The position numbers and the translations under genes were made by a program. A model generated the notes under the pieces. That model was not told the DNA's origin, made no database searches, and saw only the letters and a program-made list of their open reading frames with translations. A stretch of 42,570 nucleotides of DNA from Bacteroidota bacterium (GTDB taxonomy: Bacteria > Bacteroidota > Bacteroidia > NS11-12g > UBA955). Positions 8,910 through 16,748 of the stretch are shown here, piece after piece; the first letter of the stretch is position 1; each line of letters begins with the position of its first letter. Location of the stretch: positions 72,350 to 114,919 of the forward strand of contig JANXMZ010000055.1 in the NCBI GenBank assembly GCA_025354385.1. The letters are read 5' to 3'.

Positions 8910-8947
8910 AAAAAAGAAAATAGGATGTACCAGTTTTTGATACATCC
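8909..8947 (-). terminator. Rho-independent-like terminator after the DinB-like gene
   Basis: In the minus-strand RNA a 10-bp stem (GGATGTATCA / TGGTACATCC, one U-G wobble) with a 5-base loop is followed by a U-rich tract. Read on the plus strand the wobble becomes a C-A mismatch, so it fits minus-strand transcription. The U-tract runs into the DUF1653 start codon. Confidence 0.6.
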
Positions 8948-8977
8948 CATAAACAAAAGTAAATTAAAAATCAGAGA

Positions 8978-9475
8978 TTAAAAACTAGGTTCATCGGCAC
9001 TTGGTCCATAACTACCCGGAATTGGTATATCCAACAAACGTAAGTAAACACCTAACTGTGCGCGGTGGTGCACAATTTGACAAAAAGTAAAACGGATATT
9101 ATCAAACTTAGAACTAGCATTTAAAATTTGATCCCCCATTCTCAAAGTCCATATCTCATCGAGTTTAGATTCGTTACTTTCAATTAATTGAGAACGACCA
9201 TCGACCAAAGATTTTTCGAAATGCGCCATGAGTTCTTCATTGGTATTAAATAAAAAAGGATTGTATGGCGTGGTTGCAAAATCCAATCCATCGCTGGTTA
9301 ATACCAAGGTCAACCATGCTGGCAATTCAGCCACATGGGTGGCCAAAGAACGCAGGTTCATACTTTTGGGATGAGGCTGCCAATCGAGCTTGTTTGTAGG
9401 TACACGGCTCAACATTTTACGAGTGGTGTGGGCTTCTTGTTCCATTTCTTTTAGAAACATTTGAATCATTGTCAT
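8978..9475 (-). CDS. DinB-like four-helix metal-binding protein
   Basis: A 165-residue DinB-superfamily protein. The start is the ATG at 9475 (MTMIQMFLKEM); a longer frame from a TTG at 9523 would run through a palindromic operator-like site. The expected metal-site His residues are visible: H47 in LATHVAEL and H136/H137 in QIVHHRAQLGVYLR. The family comprises thiol-dependent S-transferases and many stress-induced proteins whose substrate is unknown. It lies downstream of a YafY/WYL regulator on the same strand with an inverted repeat between them, which suggests the regulator may control it. Confidence 0.82.
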   Translation of the reverse strand: MTMIQMFLKEMEQEAHTTRKMLSRVPTNKLDWQPHPKSMNLRSLATHVAELPAWLTLVLTSDGLDFATTPYNPFLFNTNEELMAHFEKSLVDGRSQLIESNESKLDEIWTLRMGDQILNASSKFDNIRFTFCQIVHHRAQLGVYLRLLDIPIPGSYGPSADEPSF

Positions 9476-9505
9476 ATTGTATATATAATTAATTGATACA
9501 AAAAA

Positions 9506-9537
9506 AGTGACAACGAGTGACAACCCTATGTCACTAG
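9506..9537. promoter_or_regulatory. Candidate operator: palindrome plus direct half-site
   Basis: Three AGTGACA half-sites occur in 32 bases: two direct copies (9506-9512, 9516-9522) and one inverted copy (TGTCACT, 9529-9535). The second and third form a palindrome with 6-base spacing; with two more flanking bases the arms match at 8 of 9 positions (9514-9522 / 9529-9537). The site lies between the YafY/WYL gene and the DinB-like gene, 30-60 bases upstream of the latter's ATG, where a promoter should be. Confidence 0.55.
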
Positions 9538-9573
9538 TTTTTTAAAAAAAAATATTTTTAAAATGCCTTATTT

Positions 9574-10263
9574 TTAATACTCTACAGGCAAATTTTTCTG
9601 ATACTCTGTTAATGTAATATGCTTTTTTATGGTAAATGGAAGACCTGTATTTTTCATTCCTATAATGCTTATCACTTTAAAGTCGCGATAATCTTTGCGC
9701 ATATGACACCAAGCAATGAGTTGCCAACGCATGGCATAAAAAATTAAACCCAATGGCTCAACTTGTCGATGACTGACTTCCTCTTTATTGTTTTTATAAT
9801 CAATGATAATTTGACTTTGAGAAGAAATAGCCTCTTGTAATACGCTGAGGTATTCAAAGTCCATTACAAAACATTCGGGCACTTGTAATCGAATGCGCTT
9901 ACTCAAGGATTCTAACTTTTCTTTAGCTTCGGGTTTAAGTCCGCCTTTAATTTTATCGAGGGCGCTGCTATAATGTTTTCGAATGGATTTATCGGCAAAG
10001 CCTTTTACAATCGACTCCATTAATAAGAGTGCATTGGCCTCTTGTGTAGTAAATGAAACAGGCGGCAAATAATAGCCATCCATGACAAAATAGCCCCTAT
10101 TAGATTCAAAACCGAGAGGTATACCTTGTTCACCAATGGATTTCAAATCGCGGTAGGCGGTGCGTTTACTAATATTAAATTTTTCGGCAATGCGATTAAT
10201 GGGTGTAAATTTTCGCGATTGTATAAAAGTGAGAATGCCAAAAAGTCTGTCGATGCGGTTCAT
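9574..10263 (-). CDS. YafY-type HTH/WYL transcriptional regulator
   Basis: A 229-residue DNA-binding regulator. The N-terminal winged HTH (about residues 1-60) is clear: RLFGILTFIQSRKFTPINRI, then AEKFNISKRTAYRDLKSIGE. A WYL domain (about residues 135-205) follows, which in this family senses a ligand, often nucleic acid or a nucleotide. Such proteins frequently control an adjacent DinB-like or small-molecule enzyme gene. Here the DinB-like gene is the next gene downstream, with a palindromic site in between. The ATG follows the TonB-C-like gene by 9 bases, so the regulator itself is probably expressed from the upstream operon. Confidence 0.88.
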   Translation of the reverse strand: MNRIDRLFGILTFIQSRKFTPINRIAEKFNISKRTAYRDLKSIGEQGIPLGFESNRGYFVMDGYYLPPVSFTTQEANALLLMESIVKGFADKSIRKHYSSALDKIKGGLKPEAKEKLESLSKRIRLQVPECFVMDFEYLSVLQEAISSQSQIIIDYKNNKEEVSHRQVEPLGLIFYAMRWQLIAWCHMRKDYRDFKVISIIGMKNTGLPFTIKKHITLTEYQKNLPVEY

Positions 10264-10272
10264 GGTTTTGAC

Positions 10273-10692
10273 TTAATAATCAGTTTTAATTTCACCTTCA
10301 CTAATTTTGAATCGAAGCGCAATACGACAATTGACAGGAGTTCCGTTCTGTATAGCTGGCCTCCAATTTTGATTATTGAGAAGCACAGTTATAATTTGCT
10401 CATCTATAGCTGAATTAATTCCTCTTTCAAATTTATAACTACAAATACGTCCTTTGCAGTTTAATACAATAATAATTTTCAGATTACCTTTTGTAGAATC
10501 CTCGATTATTACATTACTATTTAAATTTTCTAAAAGATTAGCCATTCCTTTAAAATAAAATGGCATTTGTTCTACCTTTTCGTATATATGATTTGACAGA
10601 CAAAGAGAATCAAATAAAGTTATCGAATCACTTGATTGTGCACTAGTCCAAATAGGGAGAGTTATCAGTACTGATATTAAAATATGTTTCAT
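10273..10692 (-). CDS. Small secreted protein with TonB C-terminal-like domain
   Basis: A protein of about 139 residues with a signal peptide (MKHILISVLITLPIWTSA, probable cleavage before QSS). The body ends with a pattern seen in TonB C-terminal domains: a CKGRICSYKFERGI strand, then a helix with a NWRPAIQNGTPVNCRI segment (compare the family's WxPaxxnGkPV). It lacks the Pro-rich linker and N-terminal helix of a true TonB, so it is more likely a periplasmic TonB-C-like protein of unknown role. An upstream ATG at 10698 would add two residues. It is 6 bases from the MazG-like gene. Confidence 0.6.
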   Translation of the reverse strand: MKHILISVLITLPIWTSAQSSDSITLFDSLCLSNHIYEKVEQMPFYFKGMANLLENLNSNVIIEDSTKGNLKIIIVLNCKGRICSYKFERGINSAIDEQIITVLLNNQNWRPAIQNGTPVNCRIALRFKISEGEIKTDY

Positions 10693-10704
10693 TAACAAAC
10701 TAAG

Positions 10705-11031
10705 CTATTTCAACTTCTCATTATTCAAGTGCCTTTTAGCATCTCTTTTGGTTTTCTTCTCTATCGTTGCTTTAAATGCTTCTGTTAAATTTACTCCAGT
10801 TTGATTGGCCAAGCAAACCAATATCCAAAGCACATCAGCCATCTCCTCTTCAAGATTGATATTTTTATCGCTTTCCTTAAAAGATTGCTCGCCATATCTG
10901 CGAGCCATAACGCGTGCCAACTCTCCTACTTCTTCCATTAAAATGGCTGTGTTGGTGAGCTCATTGAAGTAGCGCACACCAATGGTTTTTATCCATTCAT
11001 CCACCTGCTTTTGTGCTTCTTCAATGGTCAT
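10705..11031 (-). CDS. MazG-like nucleotide pyrophosphohydrolase
   Basis: A 108-residue single-domain MazG/all-alpha NTP pyrophosphatase, similar in size to the YpjD-type enzymes that hydrolyse (d)NTPs to monophosphates, probably as house-cleaning. The magnesium-binding residues are visible as EEVGE (33-37) and EEEMADVLWI (61-70). It is in the minus-strand run between porX and a TonB-C-like gene. A perfect 14-base tandem duplication occupies the bases immediately before the ATG. Confidence 0.88.
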   Translation of the reverse strand: MTIEEAQKQVDEWIKTIGVRYFNELTNTAILMEEVGELARVMARRYGEQSFKESDKNINLEEEMADVLWILVCLANQTGVNLTEAFKATIEKKTKRDAKRHLNNEKLK

Positions 11032-11033
11032 GT

Positions 11034-11061
11034 TTGGTTAATAGTTATTGGTTAATAGTTA
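11034..11061. repeat. 14-bp perfect tandem repeat in the porX-mazG gap
   Basis: TTGGTTAATAGTTA occurs twice back to back (11034-11047 and 11048-11061), directly upstream of the MazG-like start codon. It fills most of the 42-base intergenic gap. Confidence 0.85.
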
Positions 11062-11073
11062 TAAGGGAAACTA

Positions 11074-12630
11074 CTATTTATTTTCTAGCACAATAAAAGG
11101 CACCATCATCTCTTCAAGTGATATGCCGCCATGCTGAAATGTATTGGTATAATAATTTACGTAGTAATTGTAATTATTAGGATAGGCAAAAAAATCGTCC
11201 TCCTTACATACCACAAATGCCTGACTCATGTTTACTTTTGGTAGGAATGCCAACTCTGGTTTCTTTATTTCAAACACCTCTTTGACATCGTAATTCAAAC
11301 TCTTACCCTGCTTATATCTTAAATTAGTATTGGTGTTTTTATCACCTACCACTTTTACTGGTTTCTTAACTCTTATAGAGCCATGATCGGTGGTAATTAC
11401 AACCTTTACATTTTTCTCAGCAATCATTTGCATGGCCTCCCATAACGGTGAGTGCTTAAACCAACTTTCAGTAACCGATCTGTAGGCTGCTTCATTTTCC
11501 GCTAACTCGCGCACCACACTTACTTCTGTTCGCGCATGACTTAAAGCATCCACAAAATTATAGACGATTACATTCAGTTGATTTTTGAACATATTGGGTA
11601 TATTATCTACCAAGGCATTGCCCCCATCTAGGTTGGTAACCTTGGTATAACTGGTTTTACCCGTAATTCTCAATCGTTGCATTAAATCATTCAAGAAATC
11701 TTCTTCATAATTATTTTTACCACCTTCGTCTTCGTCATTGCTCCATTTTGAGGGGAAACGTTTTTCGATTTCACTTGGCAATAAACCGCTAAAGATGGCA
11801 TTTCTACAATATTGAGTAGTGGTTGGCAATATCGTTAAATACTGATCTTCTTCCTCAATCTTAAATTTCTCTTTAATAATTGGAGCTAAGGTGCGCCATT
11901 GGTCCAGTCTCAAATTATCAATCAAAATAAAAAATGTAGGGCGGTTATCTGCTAATAAAGGTACTACTTTTCTGCGCATTAAATTATGACTCATTACAGG
12001 GCCATTATCGCCAGTAGGTTGTAAGTAGCTTATATAATTTTGAGTAACAAATTTGCAGAAATTGTGATTGGCTTCTTTTTTTTGATTTTCAAAAACCTCG
12101 GCCATGCTTTTATCGGTACTTTTTTCTAGTTCCATTTCCCAATAAATAATTTTATTGTAAGCATCTTTCCATTCATCCAAGCTCAATTTATCCATTAACA
12201 TCATACTAATGTTTCTAAAATCTTGCTGATAATTTTGAGTCGTTTTTTCTGTTACTAAACGGCTTTTATCAATTAGTTTTTTAATGGAGTGAAGAATTTG
12301 ATTGGGATTAACTGGTTTTATTAGATAATCGGCAATTTGCGAACCAATAGCATCATCCATGATGTATTCCTCTTCACTCTTGGTTATCATTACTACCTTC
12401 ACATCTGGATTAATCGCTTTAATTTGGCGCAAAGTCTCCAAGCCACTGATGCCAGGCATGTTCTCATCTAAAAACACTAAATCTGGTCGCTCGGAAATAG
12501 CTTTGGCAACTGCTGCATTGCCATTATTAACAGTTATTAATTCGTAGCCTTTTTGTTCAAGAAATAAAATATGCGGTTTAAGCAAATCTATTTCATCATC
12601 GGCCCATAAAATTTTTGTTTTTTCGTTCAT
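11074..12630 (-). CDS. porX: PorX-type T9SS response regulator with PglZ domain
   Basis: A 518-residue two-domain protein. The N-terminal receiver domain (about 1-125) has the acidic pair at D11/D12, the phospho-acceptor D55 (LVFLDENMPG) and the KP of YLIKPVNP. A helical linker follows, then an alkaline-phosphatase-superfamily PglZ domain from about residue 205 (FFILIDNLRLDQWRTLAP, later VVITTDHGSIRVKKP). This architecture and length are those of PorX, which works with the PorY kinase to regulate type IX secretion and has a zinc-dependent phosphodiesterase domain. PorY is not in the window. It lies downstream of the T9SS plug gene in the same apparent operon. Confidence 0.93.
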   Translation of the reverse strand: MNEKTKILWADDEIDLLKPHILFLEQKGYELITVNNGNAAVAKAISERPDLVFLDENMPGISGLETLRQIKAINPDVKVVMITKSEEEYIMDDAIGSQIADYLIKPVNPNQILHSIKKLIDKSRLVTEKTTQNYQQDFRNISMMLMDKLSLDEWKDAYNKIIYWEMELEKSTDKSMAEVFENQKKEANHNFCKFVTQNYISYLQPTGDNGPVMSHNLMRRKVVPLLADNRPTFFILIDNLRLDQWRTLAPIIKEKFKIEEEDQYLTILPTTTQYCRNAIFSGLLPSEIEKRFPSKWSNDEDEGGKNNYEEDFLNDLMQRLRITGKTSYTKVTNLDGGNALVDNIPNMFKNQLNVIVYNFVDALSHARTEVSVVRELAENEAAYRSVTESWFKHSPLWEAMQMIAEKNVKVVITTDHGSIRVKKPVKVVGDKNTNTNLRYKQGKSLNYDVKEVFEIKKPELAFLPKVNMSQAFVVCKEDDFFAYPNNYNYYVNYYTNTFQHGGISLEEMMVPFIVLENK

Positions 12631-12687
12631 TATTGAAATATTGTTTTAGGTTTAGTATTTATAAAACCTGATGTTAATTGAATCGTT

Positions 12688-13962
12688 TTACCTAAGTCGC
12701 GAGTTACAATGAAAAGTACCTAATAATTCATCGTATTGCATAAATGGATTTTTATTATAGGTCATGATGTAGTAATCATTCTCGGTATTGCTGAAATTAT
12801 TTTCTGTAAAAGTTAAATCAATTTTTGTAGGATCTTCCTTTTGCGGTGTAACATAATAATAATTGTAATACGCCTGTTTGAGCACCACGGTTGCTTCGTA
12901 CTGATTGAAATTCTCGTTCCATTCCATTTTAAACTCGTCTCTCATTTGCCAGTCGCTCAGCTCCCCAAAAATATAAACATCCTTATCGAGCTTATCACTA
13001 ATAAAGGTAAAGTGTACAGAACAATAGTCGCCTTCTATATCCCCTTTTAGAGAGCCATCTCGATTATCTATTACACGTTTTCCATTAAAATCTATGGTTT
13101 GCAAATAGGGTAAATTCATTTTGGTATTATCACTGTACAACAATACATGCTTCATATTGCCCTCCTGATATTTTCTTCTCACATTAAAACTTAGAAACCT
13201 AAGACTTCTGATGTCAAAATATCTGAATTCATTACCACCGCCAAACAAGTTACCTTCTTCGTAGTTGTAATCTAATTTTTTTCCGTTAATAAAACGCGGT
13301 TTTAAATCAAAAATAGCGTTATCCCATCTCAAATTTTGCATAATGGTAGACTTTACATCTATCAATGGATTAGGTACAATATTATCACCTAGGTCAACCG
13401 AAAAATCTATCTCTTGAGTCGTAAATCTCTGTGCTGGATTTGTGGCACTATTGGCGCCACCTGAAATCATAAATTTATCATCTACAACCATAAATCGGTG
13501 AGTAAGCACTATATCTGTTTCATCAAAATTTCTGTAGACTTTTAAAATATAATTCCCACTGAGCTTGGGTTTCATTTCTGGTGTTGGAAAAACAATGCTA
13601 TAATGGGTATATACCTGAAATGTAGTGGAAGAGAAATGGTAATTGGTAACATTTTCGAAGAAGCTACCAGCAAGATATTCATTAGGACGCAAAGCAGACA
13701 ATTCCCAATTAGAGCTGCAATGTATAAAGGTGTATTGGTAATTATCATTCTCGGACTTTAGCTCATCAAAAATTAATTCCAATTGTTGACTGCTATTTAA
13801 ATCTATGGCGGGAAATCTTTCATAACTATTGTATTGGGTTAATACAGCTGTTTTAATGGCTGGTTCATACTGCACATTGTTATATTGAATAGGAACGTTG
13901 GCTGAACGCAGGGTGAAGAAAGTAAAGGTGATACAAAAAGTGAGTAACTGATATTTTTTCAT
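12688..13962 (-). CDS. T9SS plug protein (DUF5103 family)
   Basis: A 424-residue exported protein with a signal peptide (residues 1-21). The sequence matches the DUF5103 family, now named for the type IX secretion plug protein that closes the lateral side or periplasmic opening of the SprA translocon. Family-like parts are VLTQYNSYERFPAI, LIFDELKSENDNYQYTFIHC, then the SGNYILKVYRN segment and a C-terminal beta-domain containing YIFGELSDWQ and YYYYVTP. The gene sits 24 bases after the ABC-F ATPase and 57 bases before porX, so two T9SS genes are neighbours here. Confidence 0.8.
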   Translation of the reverse strand: MKKYQLLTFCITFTFFTLRSANVPIQYNNVQYEPAIKTAVLTQYNSYERFPAIDLNSSQQLELIFDELKSENDNYQYTFIHCSSNWELSALRPNEYLAGSFFENVTNYHFSSTTFQVYTHYSIVFPTPEMKPKLSGNYILKVYRNFDETDIVLTHRFMVVDDKFMISGGANSATNPAQRFTTQEIDFSVDLGDNIVPNPLIDVKSTIMQNLRWDNAIFDLKPRFINGKKLDYNYEEGNLFGGGNEFRYFDIRSLRFLSFNVRRKYQEGNMKHVLLYSDNTKMNLPYLQTIDFNGKRVIDNRDGSLKGDIEGDYCSVHFTFISDKLDKDVYIFGELSDWQMRDEFKMEWNENFNQYEATVVLKQAYYNYYYVTPQKEDPTKIDLTFTENNFSNTENDYYIMTYNKNPFMQYDELLGTFHCNSRLR

Positions 13963-13986
13963 TCGCCTGATTTTTTTTACTTTGGT

Positions 13987-15897
13987 TTATAAACTTAACA
14001 ACTGCTCAAATATTGTTTCAAAAACCTTATTTTTACTATTGAGTGTATTCTCGTTTTGCTGATATTGTTCAGAAAGTGTGCCAACCTTATCTGCATTGGC
14101 CGAATCTTCTAACATATTTTCAATATTTTTCTTTTGAGCTTTCAACTGCTCTATCTCCTTTTCAATATCATTGAGTTGTAGCTGCAATTGCTTTTTTTGT
14201 TTATCTACTGTTTTACCTTCTGTTTCGGTAATGTTTAAACTGGGCTTGGCAATTACTTTATTGGACTCTGCTGCTTTCGCATCTATCGCTCTGGTTTTAT
14301 CGCGTTGCGCCATCCAATATTTCCATTCATCGTAACCCCCTTCGTATTCCTTAATAATATCTTCTTCTATCCACCATATTTTATTGGCTATTTGCGATAT
14401 AAAATAACGGTCGTGAGAAACTGTTATAAAAGTACCTTCAAAATACTGCAATGCCTGAATCAAAATGTTCATACTTTGTATGTCCAAATGGTTGGTAGGC
14501 TCATCTAATAATAAAAAATTGGCTTCTTCAACCAAGGTTTTAGCCAAGGCTACCCTTGCTTTTTCGCCACCACTTAATACTTTTATTTTCTTGTAAACAT
14601 CATCACCGGAAAACAAAAAACATCCTAATATGGAACGCAATTCACTCTCAAGTTTCTTAGATCCCATTTGAGAAAGTTCTTCTAGAATATCGTTATTGAT
14701 GTTCAATGATTCCAATTGGTGCTGGGCGTAAAATGTTTTTTCAACATTATAACCAGTTTCCACTTCACCTCCATCAACAGATTCACTTTGATCAATAATG
14801 CGAAGCAAAGTTGATTTACCTTTTCCATTGGCGCCTATCAAAGCAATCTTATCACCTCTTAAAATCTGTGCATTGGCATGTTTAAATATAACTTGCTCTC
14901 CATATTGTTTACTAATATCTTTTAGTGTTATTAATATTTTACCAGGTTGTTGGCGCACTTTGAATCTAAGATTCATTACCGATTCATCGTTTTGAACTTC
15001 TTCAATTCTTTCAATTTTATCTAGCATTTTCATTCTGCTCTGCGCCATGGTCGCCTTGCTAGCTTTGGCTTTGAAACGATCAATTAATTTTTCTTGTTGT
15101 TTAATAAACTGTTGCTGATTATCAAAGGCACGCTGTTGCAAATCATCTCTATCTGCCTTAAGTTCTAAGAATTTAGTGTAATTGCCAGTGTATTGGTAAA
15201 CACGTTTATTGGCTACCTCTACAATTTTAGTTACCATTTTATCCAAGAACAATCGATCGTGAGAAACAATAATTACACAACCTTCAAAAGACTGCAAATA
15301 CTCTTCTATCCATTCAATAGATGGCAAATCTAAGTGATTGGTAGGCTCATCTAGCAAAAGTAATTTAGGATTCTGTAGTAGCAATTTCGCCAACATTACA
15401 CGCATTCTCCAACCTCCACTAAATTCATGCAAAGGTCTTTGCAAATCTGCGGTTTTAAAACCAAGACCTTCTAATATTTCTTCTGTTTTGAACTGGATAT
15501 TGTAACCATCTAGTGCTTCAAATGCTTCTTGCTTATTGCCAAGCAGATTAAGAATTTCATCAGAATGATCAAATTCTAGACGTTCCATGATTTCATCAAT
15601 TTCCTTTTGCAATTCTAGAGCTTTATCGAATGCCTGAAGCGCTACATGGAAAATAGATTCATTGCTTTCATAACTGAGTAAATCTTGATTCAGAAATCCG
15701 ATGGTGCAATCTTTAGCTTTGGAGATACTGCCATCTGTAGGCTGATATTCATTGGTAATTATACGCAACAACGTAGATTTACCAGTGCCATTTTGGCCAA
15801 CCAGTCCGATGCGTTCCCCTGGTTTAATTTGCCAGTTAACGTCTTTGTATAAAACACGACCACCAAAGTCGAATGAAAGTTCATTTAAAGTAAGCAT
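13987..15897 (-). CDS. ABC-F family ATPase
   Basis: A 636-residue cytosolic protein with two ABC ATPase domains and no membrane segments, the ABC-F layout of ribosome-associated translation factors. Walker A motifs are GQNGTGKST (34-42) and GANGKGKST (near 350). Signature sequences are EFSGGWRMR and LSGGEKARV, and both Walker B motifs read LLLLDEPTNHLD or FLLLDEPTNHLD. A charged inter-domain linker lies between them, and a C-terminal coiled coil (about 560-630) resembles that of Uup-like members. Whether it is housekeeping or gives antibiotic protection cannot be decided. It appears to be the first gene of an operon leading into the T9SS plug and porX. Confidence 0.92.
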   Translation of the reverse strand: MLTLNELSFDFGGRVLYKDVNWQIKPGERIGLVGQNGTGKSTLLRIITNEYQPTDGSISKAKDCTIGFLNQDLLSYESNESIFHVALQAFDKALELQKEIDEIMERLEFDHSDEILNLLGNKQEAFEALDGYNIQFKTEEILEGLGFKTADLQRPLHEFSGGWRMRVMLAKLLLQNPKLLLLDEPTNHLDLPSIEWIEEYLQSFEGCVIIVSHDRLFLDKMVTKIVEVANKRVYQYTGNYTKFLELKADRDDLQQRAFDNQQQFIKQQEKLIDRFKAKASKATMAQSRMKMLDKIERIEEVQNDESVMNLRFKVRQQPGKILITLKDISKQYGEQVIFKHANAQILRGDKIALIGANGKGKSTLLRIIDQSESVDGGEVETGYNVEKTFYAQHQLESLNINNDILEELSQMGSKKLESELRSILGCFLFSGDDVYKKIKVLSGGEKARVALAKTLVEEANFLLLDEPTNHLDIQSMNILIQALQYFEGTFITVSHDRYFISQIANKIWWIEEDIIKEYEGGYDEWKYWMAQRDKTRAIDAKAAESNKVIAKPSLNITETEGKTVDKQKKQLQLQLNDIEKEIEQLKAQKKNIENMLEDSANADKVGTLSEQYQQNENTLNSKNKVFETIFEQLLSL

Positions 15898-15904
15898 GAA
15901 AGTG

Positions 15905-15912
15905 CAAAAATA
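15905..15912 (-). promoter_or_regulatory. -7 box immediately before the ABC-F gene
   Basis: On the minus strand this reads TATTTTTG (TAnnTTTG), only 7 bases before the ATG at 15897. Initiation a few bases after the box would give almost no leader. No clear -33 element was seen. Confidence 0.5.
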
Positions 15913-16006
15913 ATGCTAATTTTTGAGGTATAGAAATAAAAGACTTTAACAATACATTATATATCGATTAAAACCACTGTAATAATATAAAAATTTAATC
16001 TAAAGG

Positions 16007-16747
16007 TTAGCCATAGTACCATTGCAGAAACTCATCTTTCTTTCTTATTGCAACTGGAACTTCATTGCCATTGTGTAGGGTTAAAAACAATCCCCGACCT
16101 TTTTCGATTTTTTTAATGAAATTTTTATTGATCATATAAGATTTGTGAGACCTGAAAAAAATTTCTTCTGGTAAGATATCATCATAAATTCCTATTGGCT
16201 TGCTCGAAATTGTTAACGAAGACCCATGATGGATTTCTGTATATATACCATCAGCTTTTAAAAAAACAATTTGATCGATGGGGATTTTTTCAACTTTACT
16301 AGTACTATTAATGATAATATATTCAGTTATGTCAAATTGCTTTCTATTAACAATATCTTCTAAAATGGGGTTATAACTTAATTGTTCATTAAGTACTTTA
16401 CCCATTGCAGCAATTAACTCAGAAGTATTTATTGGTTTCAACAAATAATCTACTGCGGCATATTTTATTGCCTTTATAGCATGCTCGGAATAACCTGTTG
16501 TGAAAATGAGTTTATACTTCAGAAATTCAATTTTATTGAGTAATTCGAATATCTGTCCATCTGATAATTCAATATCCAAAAGCAAAATATCAACTTTGTT
16601 TTGTTTGAGAAATAATTCAGATTCTAATATACTGCCAGAAGATCCAATTATTTCTACTGAACTACTAAAATTTTCATCGAGTAAAGAAATTAAAAGATCC
16701 CTATTATTTAGTTCATCTTCGATGATAAATATATTTTGTTTTTGCAT
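16007..16747 (-). CDS. LytTR-type response regulator
   Basis: A 246-residue response regulator. The receiver domain has the acidic pair E10/D11, the phospho-acceptor D58 (DILLLDIELSDG) and Lys in DYLLKPI near residue 107. The C-terminal LytTR DNA-binding domain (about 140-245) shows the KIPIDQIVFLKADGIYTEI start and the FFRSHKSYMINKNFI motif. It would regulate genes when phosphorylated by the sensor kinase encoded just upstream, whose stop is 1 base before this start. Target genes are not known; nothing visible identifies the operon it controls. Confidence 0.92.
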   Translation of the reverse strand: MQKQNIFIIEDELNNRDLLISLLDENFSSSVEIIGSSGSILESELFLKQNKVDILLLDIELSDGQIFELLNKIEFLKYKLIFTTGYSEHAIKAIKYAAVDYLLKPINTSELIAAMGKVLNEQLSYNPILEDIVNRKQFDITEYIIINSTSKVEKIPIDQIVFLKADGIYTEIHHGSSLTISSKPIGIYDDILPEEIFFRSHKSYMINKNFIKKIEKGRGLFLTLHNGNEVPVAIRKKDEFLQWYYG

Positions 16748-16748
16748 T

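Noticed and set aside
15965..16005. Inverted GATTAAA / TTTAATC arms downstream of the LytTR gene
   Set aside because: Only 7 A/T-rich base pairs with a loop of more than 20 bases and no T-run; not a convincing terminator.
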